NCBI GenBank assembly: GCA_903813345.2
Contig: CAIIXF020000011.1
Location: 21,685,754-21,749,753, forward strand
Source of the DNA: Owenia fusiformis
Lineage: Eukaryota; Annelida; Polychaeta; Sabellida; Oweniidae
DNA: 64,000 bases
Reading direction: 5' to 3'
The notes under the pieces: generated by a model
Database searches by the model: none
Told to the model about the DNA's origin: nothing
Seen by the model: the letters and a program-made list of their open reading frames with translations, nothing else
Made by a program: the position numbers and the translations under genes
In this document: piece by piece, positions 1 to 11,922 of the stretch
Numbering within the stretch: the stretch's first letter is position 1
How the letters are laid out: each line of letters starts with the position of its first letter

Positions 1-330
1 ATAGAAAAGCAGTACTGGTATATCTCCTCCAATTGTTCCAGGTGACATTCTCCATATATATGTGATTCGTTAGTCTACTATTCATTCCATATTTCTCCAT
101 TTCATACACTAATATTCGGGTATTATTTACACTAGCATTCAAGTCTTTTGTACTTTGGCGATCGACACTTGATTGATTTTTCATTAGACACTTAGAACAT
201 GAACTTCCAAAGTCTTCATCTTGAAGTTTTTTAATTGAATCCTCCTTATCCTGGAGATTAAAATATGTGTATGCTAAGATTTGTCTTTTCCGGTGTACAT
301 CCATATTTGTTTTAAACAAGAGTGCTCTCT

Positions 331-3300
331 CTATATCTGAAAACAAACAAAAAAATGTTGGAGATTAGCTACTGACATGACTGAAGATAGTAGTTTCTGG
401 TCAGATGTAAAGAATGTATGTTCTTGCCTATTTTTTGCTACTATTTCACAGAAAAAATAGAATGTCTAGATGTAATAATTTATTTAGTGTTCAAAACATC
501 TGAGTTATTTATATTTCTACCTTTCACTTCTACCTCTAGGCTATGTTTATTTTAAAGGACCCAGGAAAAACTACTTTGGCTTATTTTGTCTGTCTTTGTA
601 TGCAGAATGGAGATCACTATAGTAGCCCATACTTACATCATCAATACCCTCTCCTTCATCATCATCATAATCATCGAAAGTGATGTTATCATCTTCATCT
701 TCGGGAGCACCAGTGTTCTCATTGATTTTAGCTGAAAACAATTATAAGAACGTTAATTGTTATGATAACCAAAAGATAGATGGCAATGATGCAGACTCAG
801 ATTGTTCATAATACAAAGAGTCATCTCAAAATATGTGAAAGAAATGAATTATTCCGCAATGATAACTAATATCAAAGACTAGTGACAAAGTTAAGTTAAT
901 ATTCATATTCTCTTTTATATAAAACAACCTTGGAATAACTTTGAGATCCCCAGAAAAAATTTTGTGAATTATAAAAACAGAATTGAATATTGTGAAAATT
1001 AAATTTGACTATGCTCCCGCCCGTTATAATCATATGTAGTAGTATGCCTAATACACACACTACAGGTATTACTTGCTAGATGATCAGATTAGGTCAGATT
1101 GCACCATGGTATCAAGATAATTTAATTTACCAGGAGATACACTCATTCAAATCTAAGTCACACATTTACCACTTTCTGGTAGTATTCAATGAGGTAGTAA
1201 CACTAATTCAAATCATAGTTACACATGCAAAATATCACCACCTGCCATTTGCTACAGATGCCGACCAAATGTTAGAGATGCCAAATGCTGTTACAGATAC
1301 CGAACACCAACTACAGGTAACAAAAAAGTTGGTGACAATAAAAATATGTCACCACCAGAAGGGGTAACAAATGGACATGTATCTATTTAACTCACTAGTT
1401 TCTGGTAATTCTCCGTATGTTTTTAGATTCCTTGCCTCTTCCACAGTGTATTTTAAGATAACATCTGCCTTTGCATCTTGATAGTCCCTCAATCCTAATA
1501 ATATAATATCTCCAGCATTTATCCAAACCTAAAACGAGAACACAGAATTTTATCTTATCCTTTAAGAAATGTCTCAATATAAATCTCTCCAGTATTTTAA
1601 CCATATAATAATTGATACATTTTTACTTTATCTTATTTATATGGACCTTCAGTGAAATAATGTAAAATAAAACTGTAAGTTCAAATCTTGATCAGAAAGT
1701 TTGTCATGTTGGTTAGTTATGTAGTAATCACATTTTCAAAAAAGAAGACACTGATGCATCGATAAGTTATTTCTTTTATGATGCTTACCTTCTTCCTTAG
1801 TTTTCCTCTAATATGCGCTAATCTTCTGATTCCATCAAAACATAGTGCTTCTAATCTCCCATTTCCTAACATTTTAGTAACTTGGGCATACTCTACAAGA
1901 AAAATACAGATAAGAAACATGAACAGTATGTGATGTAGTACGATATCATTAATTTTGAGAAAATTTAAAAACATATAGTTTTGATTCAAAACCTCCTCTC
2001 TCCGTTTTACTTGATCATTAATCTGATAATAAATTAATAATGGAACAATGAAAAAAATTCTGAAAAATAAGAAAGTCGTTTTTACATGACAATTCAAAAA
2101 TCAGATTCATGTATCAGAAACATGTATATAACAAACATGTGGATGACAAACCTTGTCCTTCTTCTTTGAAGATCAACTCTCTCTTTTCTTTGTCATTTTC
2201 ATTTTTACCCCTCCTCCTATTTTTTCCTCCCTTTCCTGAAACAGAGATTTAAAGGTACATTCATATATCAGAGACATTCACCAGGAAATAACACCCCAGT
2301 CACATTTGTCGTACGGAGGCCGTGCGTCGACCGCAGATCAATTAAATCAGTGTATTTCTGCGGCGAGCGTAGGAAAACTACGCTCGCCTTGCGGCCTCTG
2401 TACGGCGTATCCAGTTTTTTACAGACCGCAGGGTCACCGTAGAAATTATAACTCGGAGTTATAATATTTGTTCATTTCTGAGGTCCCCGTAGAAATCAAC
2501 TGGCTCAACAAGATTGAATCATTATTTGTCAATGTTTCACGATCACTTTACATTTGATATTACATCCTAGCACTATGAATAACATTTATAAATTGTCCCG
2601 ATGTAAATAAAATAAAAAAAGTATTATTTATCAACAGAAATTTAAAATTCACCATGCGGCTGCCGTGGGAAATGTGACTGCAAAAGTATGAGAGCGCAGA
2701 AATTCCACGGCGAGCGTGGAAATGTTACTGGCCGCAGAAATGATAGACCGCAAGGTCGCCGTAGGAAATGTGACTGGGGTGTAAGTAATACTAAGTATAT
2801 TCAAGAACATACTCATACTGCCGAAAATTACATATGAGAACAATCCAAACTAGTTACTTCCGGGTAAGTTCCTTAGTTTTAATTTGAAAAATCCAAAATT
2901 TGATTCTTGGCTTGTTGATTCTACATTTCGAAGCTTGGTGATTTCATCGATTTTTTGGTCTGTACATGTATATTAGAGCATCAGCAAATCTTACTGTAAT
3001 AATACATCAATACAGCAGGCAAATCATTCATGTCGGGATTTGTTTAGAAGATACATGGACCTCTACCCCCTCATCAATTGATTCTTTATAGTATACTATC
3101 CATTCTCATTCTTTTAAACAAATTCCTATATATTACAGGAATGGTATTAATTCCTCCATCCCATCCTAAACTCATCCACAAATGAGCAACAAACGTTTGT
3201 CAATATAAGAATAATTTTATAGCCAGACGTGGTTGACTAACACGTCATCAAACTACATTTCATGGCAGGTAACAACATCTTCACATGACGTCATCAGGAA

Positions 3301-3872
3301 TGAATGAAAAGCTGAAAAAAGTAGGGGGACTCTGTCAAACTTGGAAGTGTGGGATGGGATTACTTCGTCGTACGGTCAATATTTAGATAAAAGCCCCCAG
3401 GCAAAATAGCCCCATCACAAAGAAACCCCATAAATCGAAGTTCGACGCAGAACCCCTATTTATACTTCTTTCTACTAGAGTGTTAACTAAATCCTTACAC
3501 GTAAGTGACAGTCGCATTCATTAGATTTATTTTATTGGATTCATTTGATTGATGGAGAAAAACAATAGATCTAAAAATTGTAGATTTAGTACACAATTTG
3601 AAGAACTGTTCAAAATAGTCCGTATGGTTTTGCCTCTGATACTAGAAAGTCAAGAACCATTCCGACAGATAGTCATAAAATTGCTTGGATGAAAATCATC
3701 ATTCAAAATTTTATTCTTCACAATGACATGAATCAATGAATGAAATGAGTGAAAAATGAATTTCTCGAAGATTTTGCCATTTTTCACGTCCATATTTTCT
3801 TTCAATTTCGGTCCAACTAAGCTTTCGATTACAACAAGAGTAAAATCTTTACGTACCCTTATTCTTCGGCAT
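331..3872 (-). CDS. EIF1A: Translation initiation factor eIF1A
   Basis: Coding exons, read right to left: 3872-3857, 2235-2152, 1892-1789, 1528-1396, 731-637, 336-331. They total 438 nt (145 aa), and every junction is GT-AG and in phase. eIF1A is an OB-fold factor that binds the 40S A site and promotes scanning and start-codon selection in the cytoplasm. The basic N-terminal tail ([16 protein letters not shown]), the core ([38 protein letters not shown]) and the acidic tail ending in IDDI all match the family. Length agrees with the human protein (144 aa). The start is the first ATG, in a 16-nt coding exon. The last exon carries only ATA plus TAG. The 3' UTR runs off the left edge. Intron 1 holds a Harbinger-like element. 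Identification is very secure; single-base splice positions are inferred. Confidence 0.95.
1225..1345 (-). repeat. Dispersed repeat, TTGGTGTTCGG family (inverted copy)
   Basis: On the minus strand this reads like the segments near 49912, 56853 and 60741: TTGGTGTTCGG, then a word like CATCTGTAACA, then AAATGGCAGGTGGTGA. It lies in an EIF1A intron. No coding sense and no clear ends are visible. The nature of the family is unknown. Confidence 0.5.
2292..2781. mobile_element. Harbinger-like MITE in EIF1A intron 1
   Basis: A 490-bp element bounded by perfect 16-bp inverted termini (CACCCCAGTCACATTT and its complement), with TAA on both sides (2289-2291 and 2782-2784). A 3-bp TWA target duplication is typical of PIF/Harbinger transposons. 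The interior holds repeated GCGGCGAGCGTAG and GACCGCA words, is locally GC-rich, and contains no ORF of note. Non-autonomous. The superfamily call rests on target-site length only. Confidence 0.65.
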
Positions 3873-6800
3873 GATAAATTTGCGAGTTTAGTCTCTTTTT
3901 CTGCTGCAATTATTGTGTAATATCCACTTAATTGTCGAAATATTTATGTCAGTGTTGCGCCATGCGAACGGAAGTGAAGAATATCTGTTGCATTCTGGGT
4001 AAACACAATCGTCGGGTTGAGCTCACCATACAAACAGGGTTTGAATTTCATCAGCCAAGCCAGTAGGCATTGCATATCTGATTCCATATTATAAATCAAA
4101 TGTTTGACATTTATTGGTTTCTTTAATACATTTGAAAGAGTATTGTCATTACATTATATTACACAATTTGACATGCTACTGTTATCTTCATAATGATTAA
4201 GCCCATGATTAACCATACTGCAATTAAGTTATGGCGCATAATCCCATATAACTGTATAATTGGGTAGTACAGTAGTACTACAAGTTGTTTGAAATTGAAG
4301 CATGCGATACAGTGATATCACAGTATTATATATATAATCGGATAGTCTTCATAATATGCCATCGTTATATGCTTATTGATATTGTTATGTCACATCATGA
4401 TTGAGATATTGTTTTAATATAATAGCAAGTTGATGAGAAGTCACTTTGCATCACTAAATGAATGGACATTGTCAGCCAATGTTGTGACATTTTGGCAGAT
4501 GATTGCATAACACATCATGATAGGGTGTCACCTTTTATAAGTGAATAAACTTTTTACGTGTATTATCATCAAAGCAGTTGAATTTGCATAATACCACATT
4601 CTTGGTGGACATTATAAACAAAACACTATTTTCATTTGTTACCATCGTCATTTATTTTCTAATTATTACTTGAGCAGTCCAAAAATCATTTACAAATTAA
4701 TAATACTAAATCACAATCAATATGATTTTAGTGAAGTATCAGTTTTGTCTCTTTGGTTTATTGTGTCATTTTCAAAATAAGTTGAAGATAAATACACAGT
4801 GCATACTCGTACATGTATGTATATGTACTCATAATAACAAACAGAGTATCATATTTTAAGCAGTAAAGGAACACAAGTTCAACAATAAGAATTTTCTCAT
4901 ATTTAAAATTCTTTTTATTTCAGATAATTTAAAAATTACATTAATTTATACTACTTATTTCGTAAGCAGTTTTTTCCAAAATTCATTGAAAGATTAACCT
5001 CTCTCTTGGAGAGCTCCATTTTAAAACAATGCTTATATATACAGATCACTACTGTTGTAAAAACTCATAGTATGCTTATATATACAGATATACATCATTT
5101 TGCAATGTACACAGTGTTACATTATGCAGTGATAAATATGAGACAAAATCATTTTTAGTTATAAAGGTAGTGTTTAAAAGACTCAGATGCATCTGGTCTT
5201 GCATCAAGCCTCTGTGCTCCTCTCTTTGTAAAATATGGCTATAGAGCTTGTTGCAAGATTAGATTAATTCACTCCTTCAGCAATTAAAGTTAACCCAACC
5301 CATCTGACCCAGTTGTCTACTCCTGACATTGTAGATCTTGTCAAGTATCTATGACATTTCAGAATCAGGGAGTAGATAAATGGGCCAGACGAGTTAGGTT
5401 AACTTGAAGTACACTAAGACCTTTAAATGTAATCCAACATATGCTCTTTTACGAAATTAGATTAATTCAGTCCTGAAAATATATTTCAAACATGTTTCAG
5501 TTAGTCTTGCTTGAAGACCCTGGACCCCACTCCTTCACAACTGTTGTTAAAATATATATAAGGGGGGGGGGGGCTTGAAGCAAGACTAATGTTTCAGTCC
5601 ACACTTACAAATATCTGTCATACATGTTAAAGTCCAATAAGACATTAAATATTAAAATAATGAAACATATACAAGATCAAGGAATGATAAATAAATACAT
5701 GTATCTTGATAAATCTTTAACGTCCATGAAATGTTAAAATGCTTTAAAACAGTCATATTAAATGTGTCATATTCTTGCAAAAAGACCCTAGTGTACCATT
5801 CCATTTCTTGCCCCAGACTTTTAGAGGCCTGGCAAAGCAGAGCTGCTCCCAAACTAATTAGCACTTGAGACAACAAGTGCACATTATTATTAAACCTCTA
5901 AGTAAGAGGGAGGGGTGAGATGGGGTAAGTACATGGCCTTAATACAAGACTAGTACAATGTATAAGAGTCAAAATAATAATATGCAATTTTGAACCATTT
6001 TCCATAATTTTTTGATCTTCTACTGGAATGTTTTTTTTTAATAATCTTAAGAACTTTTTAAACATTTTATATATTTGTTTGGAATGCTGATTGTAGTTAC
6101 CAGGTTAGAGCAATGGTAACAGTATAATAAAATCAAAACAATATTTGGTCGATATTACAAAACCAAAAATGTATATCTAAACAACAATTTGTTTGTTTCC
6201 TCAATAAATAAAGTATACATACATTAACAGATACCCCATCTATTCATTCTATAGTCATAAATTATTAAAGACATGGTAATAAATATGTCTGCTATTATGC
6301 ACATCCATCACCAGATTGACCAAACATTACATGATTCATTTTCATTTCATGCAATTCTTAATTAATAAAATGTAGCATTGCTTGACAATTAACCCAATAA
6401 AAGGCAACAGCATGGGGACACGGGGCACAAAAATGAGGAAGCATTAAGGGGAAAATAAAACATCCGATGCAACCTCAACAATTACAAATCAGCAAGAATG
6501 ACGTGTCAAATCAATGTGAAAAATCAAATACACACACATTTTCACAGTTGAAAGTGAAAACAGTCTTAAGGTTTCTTTGGGTTATATCACGTTTTTATGT
6601 GTTTCGCACCATTATAATTATTACTACATACATGTACATAAAAACATTTTTCAAGTGTAATATTAAAAAATAAAAAAAATAAATGTCATATAAATATGAT
6701 GATGCATCTACTTGAAAATGGAATGTTAATCTGACATATGACTATGTTTCACAACATATAAATGTGTAAGGTTTTGTAAAGTCCCCAACAAATTTTCTGG

Positions 6801-7554
6801 AAGAACAACCAGCCAACCCCCGACCAGCTCCCAACCACCCAACTTATAAGTGATGATTTAATTTATAATAAATTCGTAGAATTTTTGTAGAAAATATTTT
6901 GCAATGTGTGAAAAGAATTTAAGCCCAAGACTTGATGCATTGTGGCTGATTATTTCCATTAAGGTGTTATTTCGTAAACTTCACACTTGATGCTGCACAT
7001 CTCATGCAAAAGTTAAAATAACACCTTTTTGAGGAATGATTCAGTCCATATTACACTGAATTCAGGGCTTAACCTTAATTCTAATATAATATTGATGTCA
7101 CAATTGCTAGAACAATTGATTTACTGGTCTATATTGGAGTATGTATGACCGCTAAAATTCATAAATGCAAATAGTTGTGTTTCTTGTCTGTTTATCATAT
7201 TAGAATCATAACAAAGACCTCGATTTTATGATTTATGTCAAATATATGACCTCACATTTTATTCTGGCCATTGCCAAAGACCTCAATCGCTACACGATTT
7301 CGATCTTTTAACAATGAACAGAATAAAATTTTATTTGGGACCTGCATGACTGAAAAATAATAAATAATAATAATCACTATAGGTTGTTTGTCATTACAGT
7401 GAGTGGGTTTCTGAAAGAAGTCAATGGATTATGTTACTAAATATGTTGTTCATGAGCAACACATGTTCACTAAAGAGAATGAGAGAGGTGTTCACTTAAA
7501 GAGGTGTTTAATTAGAGAAGTTTAACTGTAAGCATGATGTTATCTGTTCAATGG
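3873..7554. other. Intergenic region between EIF1A start and MANEA 3' end
   Basis: About 3.7 kb of AT-rich DNA. It contains the upstream region of EIF1A (to the right of 3872) and the 3' flank of MANEA. I see no credible exons. One 89-bp inverted-repeat element lies at 5501-5589 and a weak, degraded copy of the GAACACC palindromic repeat near 7458-7530. Short ORFs here have no recognisable composition. Confidence 0.6.
5501..5589. mobile_element. Tiny inverted-repeat element with 8-bp target duplication
   Basis: An 89-bp sequence starting TTAGTCTTGCTT and ending AAGCAAGACTAA, flanked on both sides by the direct repeat TGTTTCAG (5493-5500 and 5590-5597). An 8-bp duplication fits hAT-type insertion. 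The interior has CCCTGGACCCC and a poly-G run. A diverged relative (AGTCTTGCTTCAA with CTGGACCCC) lies in an LRRK1 intron near 51770. Far too short to encode anything. Confidence 0.6.
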
Positions 7555-9786
7555 TCATCGAATCATGTCCATTTTTGTTTTGTATTTATTAATAGATTTT
7601 TCTGTTAATTTCAGGTAAAAATCAGGTCCATGTGGTAGATAGTCTACATACTTGAAGGCTCCTGCAATTTTAGGAACTGCAAGTTCAATTTGACTCCCTT
7701 CATGCCATTCATTAAAAGATGTTATTGATATCAAAGGGGGTTCTACTGCAATTGCGGCATCAAATTCTTTAAGATAATAATCCCCTTCTTTGCGGTCTTT
7801 TGTATTTTGGTGATTCCATGGTCTAATTTTCTCATCTATATATCCAGGGCCAACACTTGGAATAAACAAAAGATCTTTGGATTTTGCGTATTCTGCAATT
7901 TGCTTCCAACGGGTGATACTTGATCCAAAAGAAAAGCCATCACTTGCGAAATATGTATACATCCCGTCAAATCCTGCGTCTGTGAGCTGATCTCTATGGT
8001 TTCTCTCAACAATCAGTCCAATAAAATGTGAATCATATTTTGTTTCGCGAACTGTGAAAGGTCCTTGCGGGGTTAGTAATTTCTTCCACTGGTTTGAAGG
8101 AATCATATATGAGTCATAAATGTAGAAAAGAGGAAGTGTTTTCCCATTGTGTTCTTTGCGATAAAAGGCGTTGTGTTTGCCATATTTGTTAATAATATAT
8201 TGCACATATTTTTGCATAGTTTCTGGAGATCGATCATTGAAGGGTTCAATATGGAATGCTACCTGCAAATACAAAATATTTTTTATTGTAAAAGTTTGGC
8301 ATATTGAGAAAAGAGTAATAAGACAAAAGAATCTGGCAATATTGAAAAATCAAATAATAAATAATATTTGGATGATTAAACAATATTGTATTGTTTTGAA
8401 TTTCAGTTACCACAATTTTATGGCAGCAATCGCTCATTGATCGTATTTTACACTCAAAGAGCCAGAAAGCCCCTTGGAGAAGCCCTGTGATCTTTTATGT
8501 GCACCGATACAGAGACAGTCTTCTATACAAGTTGTGGACCATTCAGTCAAACAACATGAATTACATAACAAAGAAACAAATTTTGTTTGAATTGGTAACC
8601 AAACCCAGGGTCAAGCAATAGAGGTACAGTGTAACATTGGCCCTGCCAATGAGCCATAACATAGAACAGTTGAATGTAGAGAGGGAGACTTACTTTAAGT
8701 TCATATCTATCAGCATAGTCAAAAAGCTGTGGCATCCACTCATCCCAAGGGTTACCTTGTCCATCTGCTTCATCAGGAGGATACCAAGAAACGGCCAACA
8801 CACCTGACCAATCAAATCATATCAAATTTAAAATACAGTTCTTAATAAATGAAGGAATAAAGACCATGATTCTATGGTTCTAGATCATGACACAAAATTA
8901 ATGAAACTTCAGTCTGTTCATATGATCATTGTTAAGAAAAATCACTTTTCAATTAATCAAAAATCAAGGTCTCGATTCTTACATGATGAACACATTATCT
9001 GACTATAAAAAACAATTATTCATATTTATTTGGTGGTCAACATAAATCTAAGTTAAATATACTATAGTGACATTATTTATCATATCCAAATGTAAAAATG
9101 TAAACATTGTTTTAAAAATATTCGGGTCAAAATTAAGAAGGAATATTTTATTATTTCAATACAAACATAAAGAAATAACTACCAATTCCAGCTGATCTGA
9201 TTTGCTCCATATGGCTCTCCATGGTTTTAGGATCCCTTGAACTATATGTCCCCAACCTCGGGTAATAATTTGATCCTATATCATCTGGTGGTTGATGTTT
9301 CCCCTTTGGCCACTTAGCTGCTATCTTTTTGTCCCAATGTTGTAAGAATTCATGGTCCCAATGTAAGTACTGGCCATCAACTTCAACGTTACCATACCAG
9401 GGGTAATAGAACACATGCACGTCATAATTAGGCACTGGAAACTGCTCTAACTCAACTGGTGGCAGTTCAACTCTATTGATCTTATTTTTAGGTTTGACAT
9501 CATCATTTATTTGATTGTTATCGCTATCCTGATTCCTGTCATTATTTTCAATAATGTCATCTGATTTAATCTCTTCATCTTTAGATTTAATATTTAATTC
9601 TGGTTTTATTTTCTCCAAAAGAAGAGGTTCCTTTTTTGAGTCTTTGTTTGCGTTCTTTTTGTCAGAATCCATGATGAATGATATTCCTAATATAATGCCA
9701 CATAAAGATGATAACAAGATAATAGCTATTAGAAAATTCTGAATCCTGTACAGACGCCTACAGCGAAGGTATGATAACAACGTCAT
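7555..9786 (-). CDS. MANEA: Glycoprotein endo-alpha-1,2-mannosidase (GH99)
   Basis: Exons 9786-9183, 8803-8694 and 8262-7555 give 1422 nt (473 aa), with in-phase GT-AG junctions. The enzyme cleaves glucosylated mannose from N-glycans in the Golgi, bypassing the ER glucosidases. The N-terminus has a short basic tail (RCRRLYR), then a signal anchor at about residues 17-39, then a Lys/Asp/Glu-rich stem, as in a type II membrane protein. GH99 landmarks: HVFYYPWYGN, AGIGVLAVSWYPPD, VAFHIEPFNDR, YDSYMIPS, GFDGMYTYFA, FIPSVGPGYID and SITSFNEWHEGSQIE. The two Glu of NEWHE (about 423 and 426) correspond to the catalytic pair. The ATG at 9786 was chosen because the codon two triplets upstream is TTG, not ATG. 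Length agrees with the human protein (462 aa). Near-certain. Confidence 0.95.
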
Positions 9787-10579
9787 ACTCAACTTTTAAT
9801 TCATATAGGCTTAAAGTCACTTTACATTCAACATTGTGTGAAAAATGTTACATTATTTTAGTTGGTCCAATCATTTGAAAAGAGAGTTGTATCAATTGTG
9901 ATCTGCTAAGGGTATGTATCATTTATATTTTACCCAGTTTATAGTACCAGCTGCTTGCTAATCACGAGGGGATTTTGAGCTAAACCTACAATATCTGGAT
10001 GTCAGCTATCACATCTGGAAATACACAATAATGTCATGTATGTGTACAGTTACAGTTAAAAGTACAATCATACAGTACCAAGATAAATATTGAAACAGAA
10101 AGACAGTCCATGGATGGAATGAGTTACAGTTATGTGTATGTGTACCTTAAAATAATTGAGACTCTACTCCTGAAGAAGCCATTAAAACTCCAACTGATAA
10201 CTGAGTCGATCACTTCATTGATATTTTTGAGATGTCAATAGTTCTGAATTGAGACCCAAATCAGTATGTATGAAGGAGAGAAAGAAAGAAGGAGAGAAAG
10301 CCCCAGAGCTTTAGAGATAACAGACATAATTACTGCGATGTGATGTAGGCATATTCTGTACACCTCTTTATCTTGATATGAAATAAGAAGTTATGATACT
10401 GGTAGTGGTTAACATGCCAGAAATGAACATAATATTATTCGAAATCATATTTGGTAAATTTTGAAGCTGTCATTCATGACAGCATTTGTTTATCGATTTC
10501 TGAGCAAATCAGATATGTATGTCATCTCAATACAGGTTTACATTATAAGCATATGTCATCTTTGAATTCTGTTGTTATT

Positions 10580-10857
10580 CACTGGCGGAACTGGGAGGGG
10601 GGGGGGGGCTGGGGGCCCAGGCCTAAAAAATGTGGGTGAAAAAAGTCATTTAGGCCCCAAAAAGTGGGCCTTTTTGGTCATTAATGCATCTGAGCCTTTG
10701 AGGCCTTATTTTTAAATTTCAGGCCAAATTTTGAAGGAAATCGGCCTCAAATTTCAAAGTTGGGCCCACTTTCTGTATTTTGGGTTTTTAATAGTGGCCC
10801 AAAATTTTTTGACCTGAAATTTGGGCCCCCCCTTGTTGGTTCCCAGATCCGCCACTG
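10580..10857. mobile_element. 278-bp MITE, CACTGGCGG ends, 5-bp target duplication (copy 1)
   Basis: Starts CACTGGCGGAACTGGGA and ends TCCCAGATCCGCCACTG, an imperfect inverted pair of about 17 bp. TTATT occurs directly on both sides (10575-10579 and 10858-10862). The interior alternates GGCCC, GGGCC and AAATTT words and a long poly-G run, with no coding potential. A second copy with a different 5-bp duplication is at 38260-38570, which confirms the ends. The superfamily is uncertain: ends resemble hAT, but the 5-bp duplication is not the usual 8. Confidence 0.75.
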
Positions 10858-10997
10858 TTATTCCCCCTCTGATGGGACGCACTACTATAGGGCTGCCATC
10901 TTGATTCAGGGATTCGATTCAGACTTTCCAGAACTGACGATTAGACTACTGTATGATTATTTTGCACACGAGTTCACCCCCCCCCTAGTATGTATCC

Positions 10998-11024
10998 AAC
11001 AGACTGACTAGAAGTCAGTCTGTT
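10998..11024. repeat. Perfect 12-bp-stem hairpin inside a dispersed repeat
   Basis: AACAGACTGACT, loop AGA, then the exact complement. The hairpin and its flanks (GTATGTATCC before, GATGTACTAC after) recur at 37777-37822, where the right flank is split by a mariner-like insertion. This copy therefore shows the uninterrupted sequence. It could be a transposon terminus; the family is unknown. Confidence 0.6.
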
Positions 11025-11374
11025 ATGATGTACTACTTTCCTGTGGAAATTGCAGTGAAATTTTTTGCACAAAATTATCAATTAGAGGAACCATTTATTC
11101 AATAAAATAAACATTACAAAATGTCAATTAAATAGTAAGGTACAACTAAATGCAATAAAAAGTAACACAGCATATTGTCAAGTGGAAATAAAGCTAGTTG
11201 AAGTAACAAATGTGCAAATTAATTTTACCCAATCAGCCATTTTGAATAGCACTTCCTATGTAAACAAATACTTTGAATTGCCAAACTCTAACATAGGTGC
11301 CTTATAGTCTGAATATAATTCAGACTAAATAGGATATAGTCTACCCCCCCAGACTACCCAGATATTTTTCCCAG

Positions 11375-11578
11375 TCAGTGAGTGGTGAACTTTATTTCCT
11401 GTGCCTGTGCGTGGAAATACTGATCAAATGATTTAATGGTATCTTCATTTTCTGATTCAAATAATACGGCAATATGCTTGAAAAAGTCACGGACCTCTGC
11501 CAGATAAGCTCCTCTGTGTCTAGGCTCAATAAATATACTCAGTACTTTTTGATGTGCCATTTTTGGCTCGTGTCTCAT
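11375..11578 (-). CDS. Unassigned 67-aa ORF, possibly a terminal exon or a relic
   Basis: ATG at 11578 to TGA at 11375. The open frame extends a few codons further upstream to a TAG, which sits next to a possible AG acceptor. The composition looks coding: mixed amphipathic sequence with RHRGAYLAEVRDFFKHI and DQYFHAQAQEIKF, no low complexity and a balanced charge pattern. I do not recognise the family. It has no visible partner exons and lies in a repeat-rich spacer between MANEA and ATP5PO, so it could be the last exon of an unseen gene, a retrocopied fragment or a chance ORF. Confidence 0.3.
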   Translation of the reverse strand: MRHEPKMAHQKVLSIFIEPRHRGAYLAEVRDFFKHIAVLFESENEDTIKSFDQYFHAQAQEIKFTTH

Positions 11579-11922
11579 CTTCCCATTTATCCTTTGAGCC
11601 TACTACCAACAGGGGCTGGATCTGGCTCCGGATCTGTGGAAAAAGTGAGAAGATACTGTAGTTAGAAGTTTATACTAACTACATTTTTACATCCGGGACT
11701 TGCAGAAAATATGGTAGCAAGCGCCAGATGAAATAAATTTAACTTTCTTGTTTTTCATTAAAAATACGCTATCAATTTTTTTTTATCTACAGCATTAGAA
11801 AAATAGAATATATTATATTAGAAATACATTGAATGGTTCATTTTTCATTAAATAATATACATAATATATTTTTGTCAATTCAACGTTTTTGGTCACACAG
11901 GCAGTACTCAACCTTGACGGCC

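Larger units (their letters stand above)
9787..11922. other. Intergenic region between MANEA and ATP5PO (divergent genes)
   Basis: Shared upstream region of two divergently transcribed genes. It contains a GA-rich microsatellite near 10275, the 278-bp transposon at 10580-10857, a 27-bp hairpin at 10998-11024 and an unassigned ORF at 11375-11578. Poly-C and poly-G runs mark several repeat ends. No promoter motif could be assigned with confidence. Confidence 0.55.
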
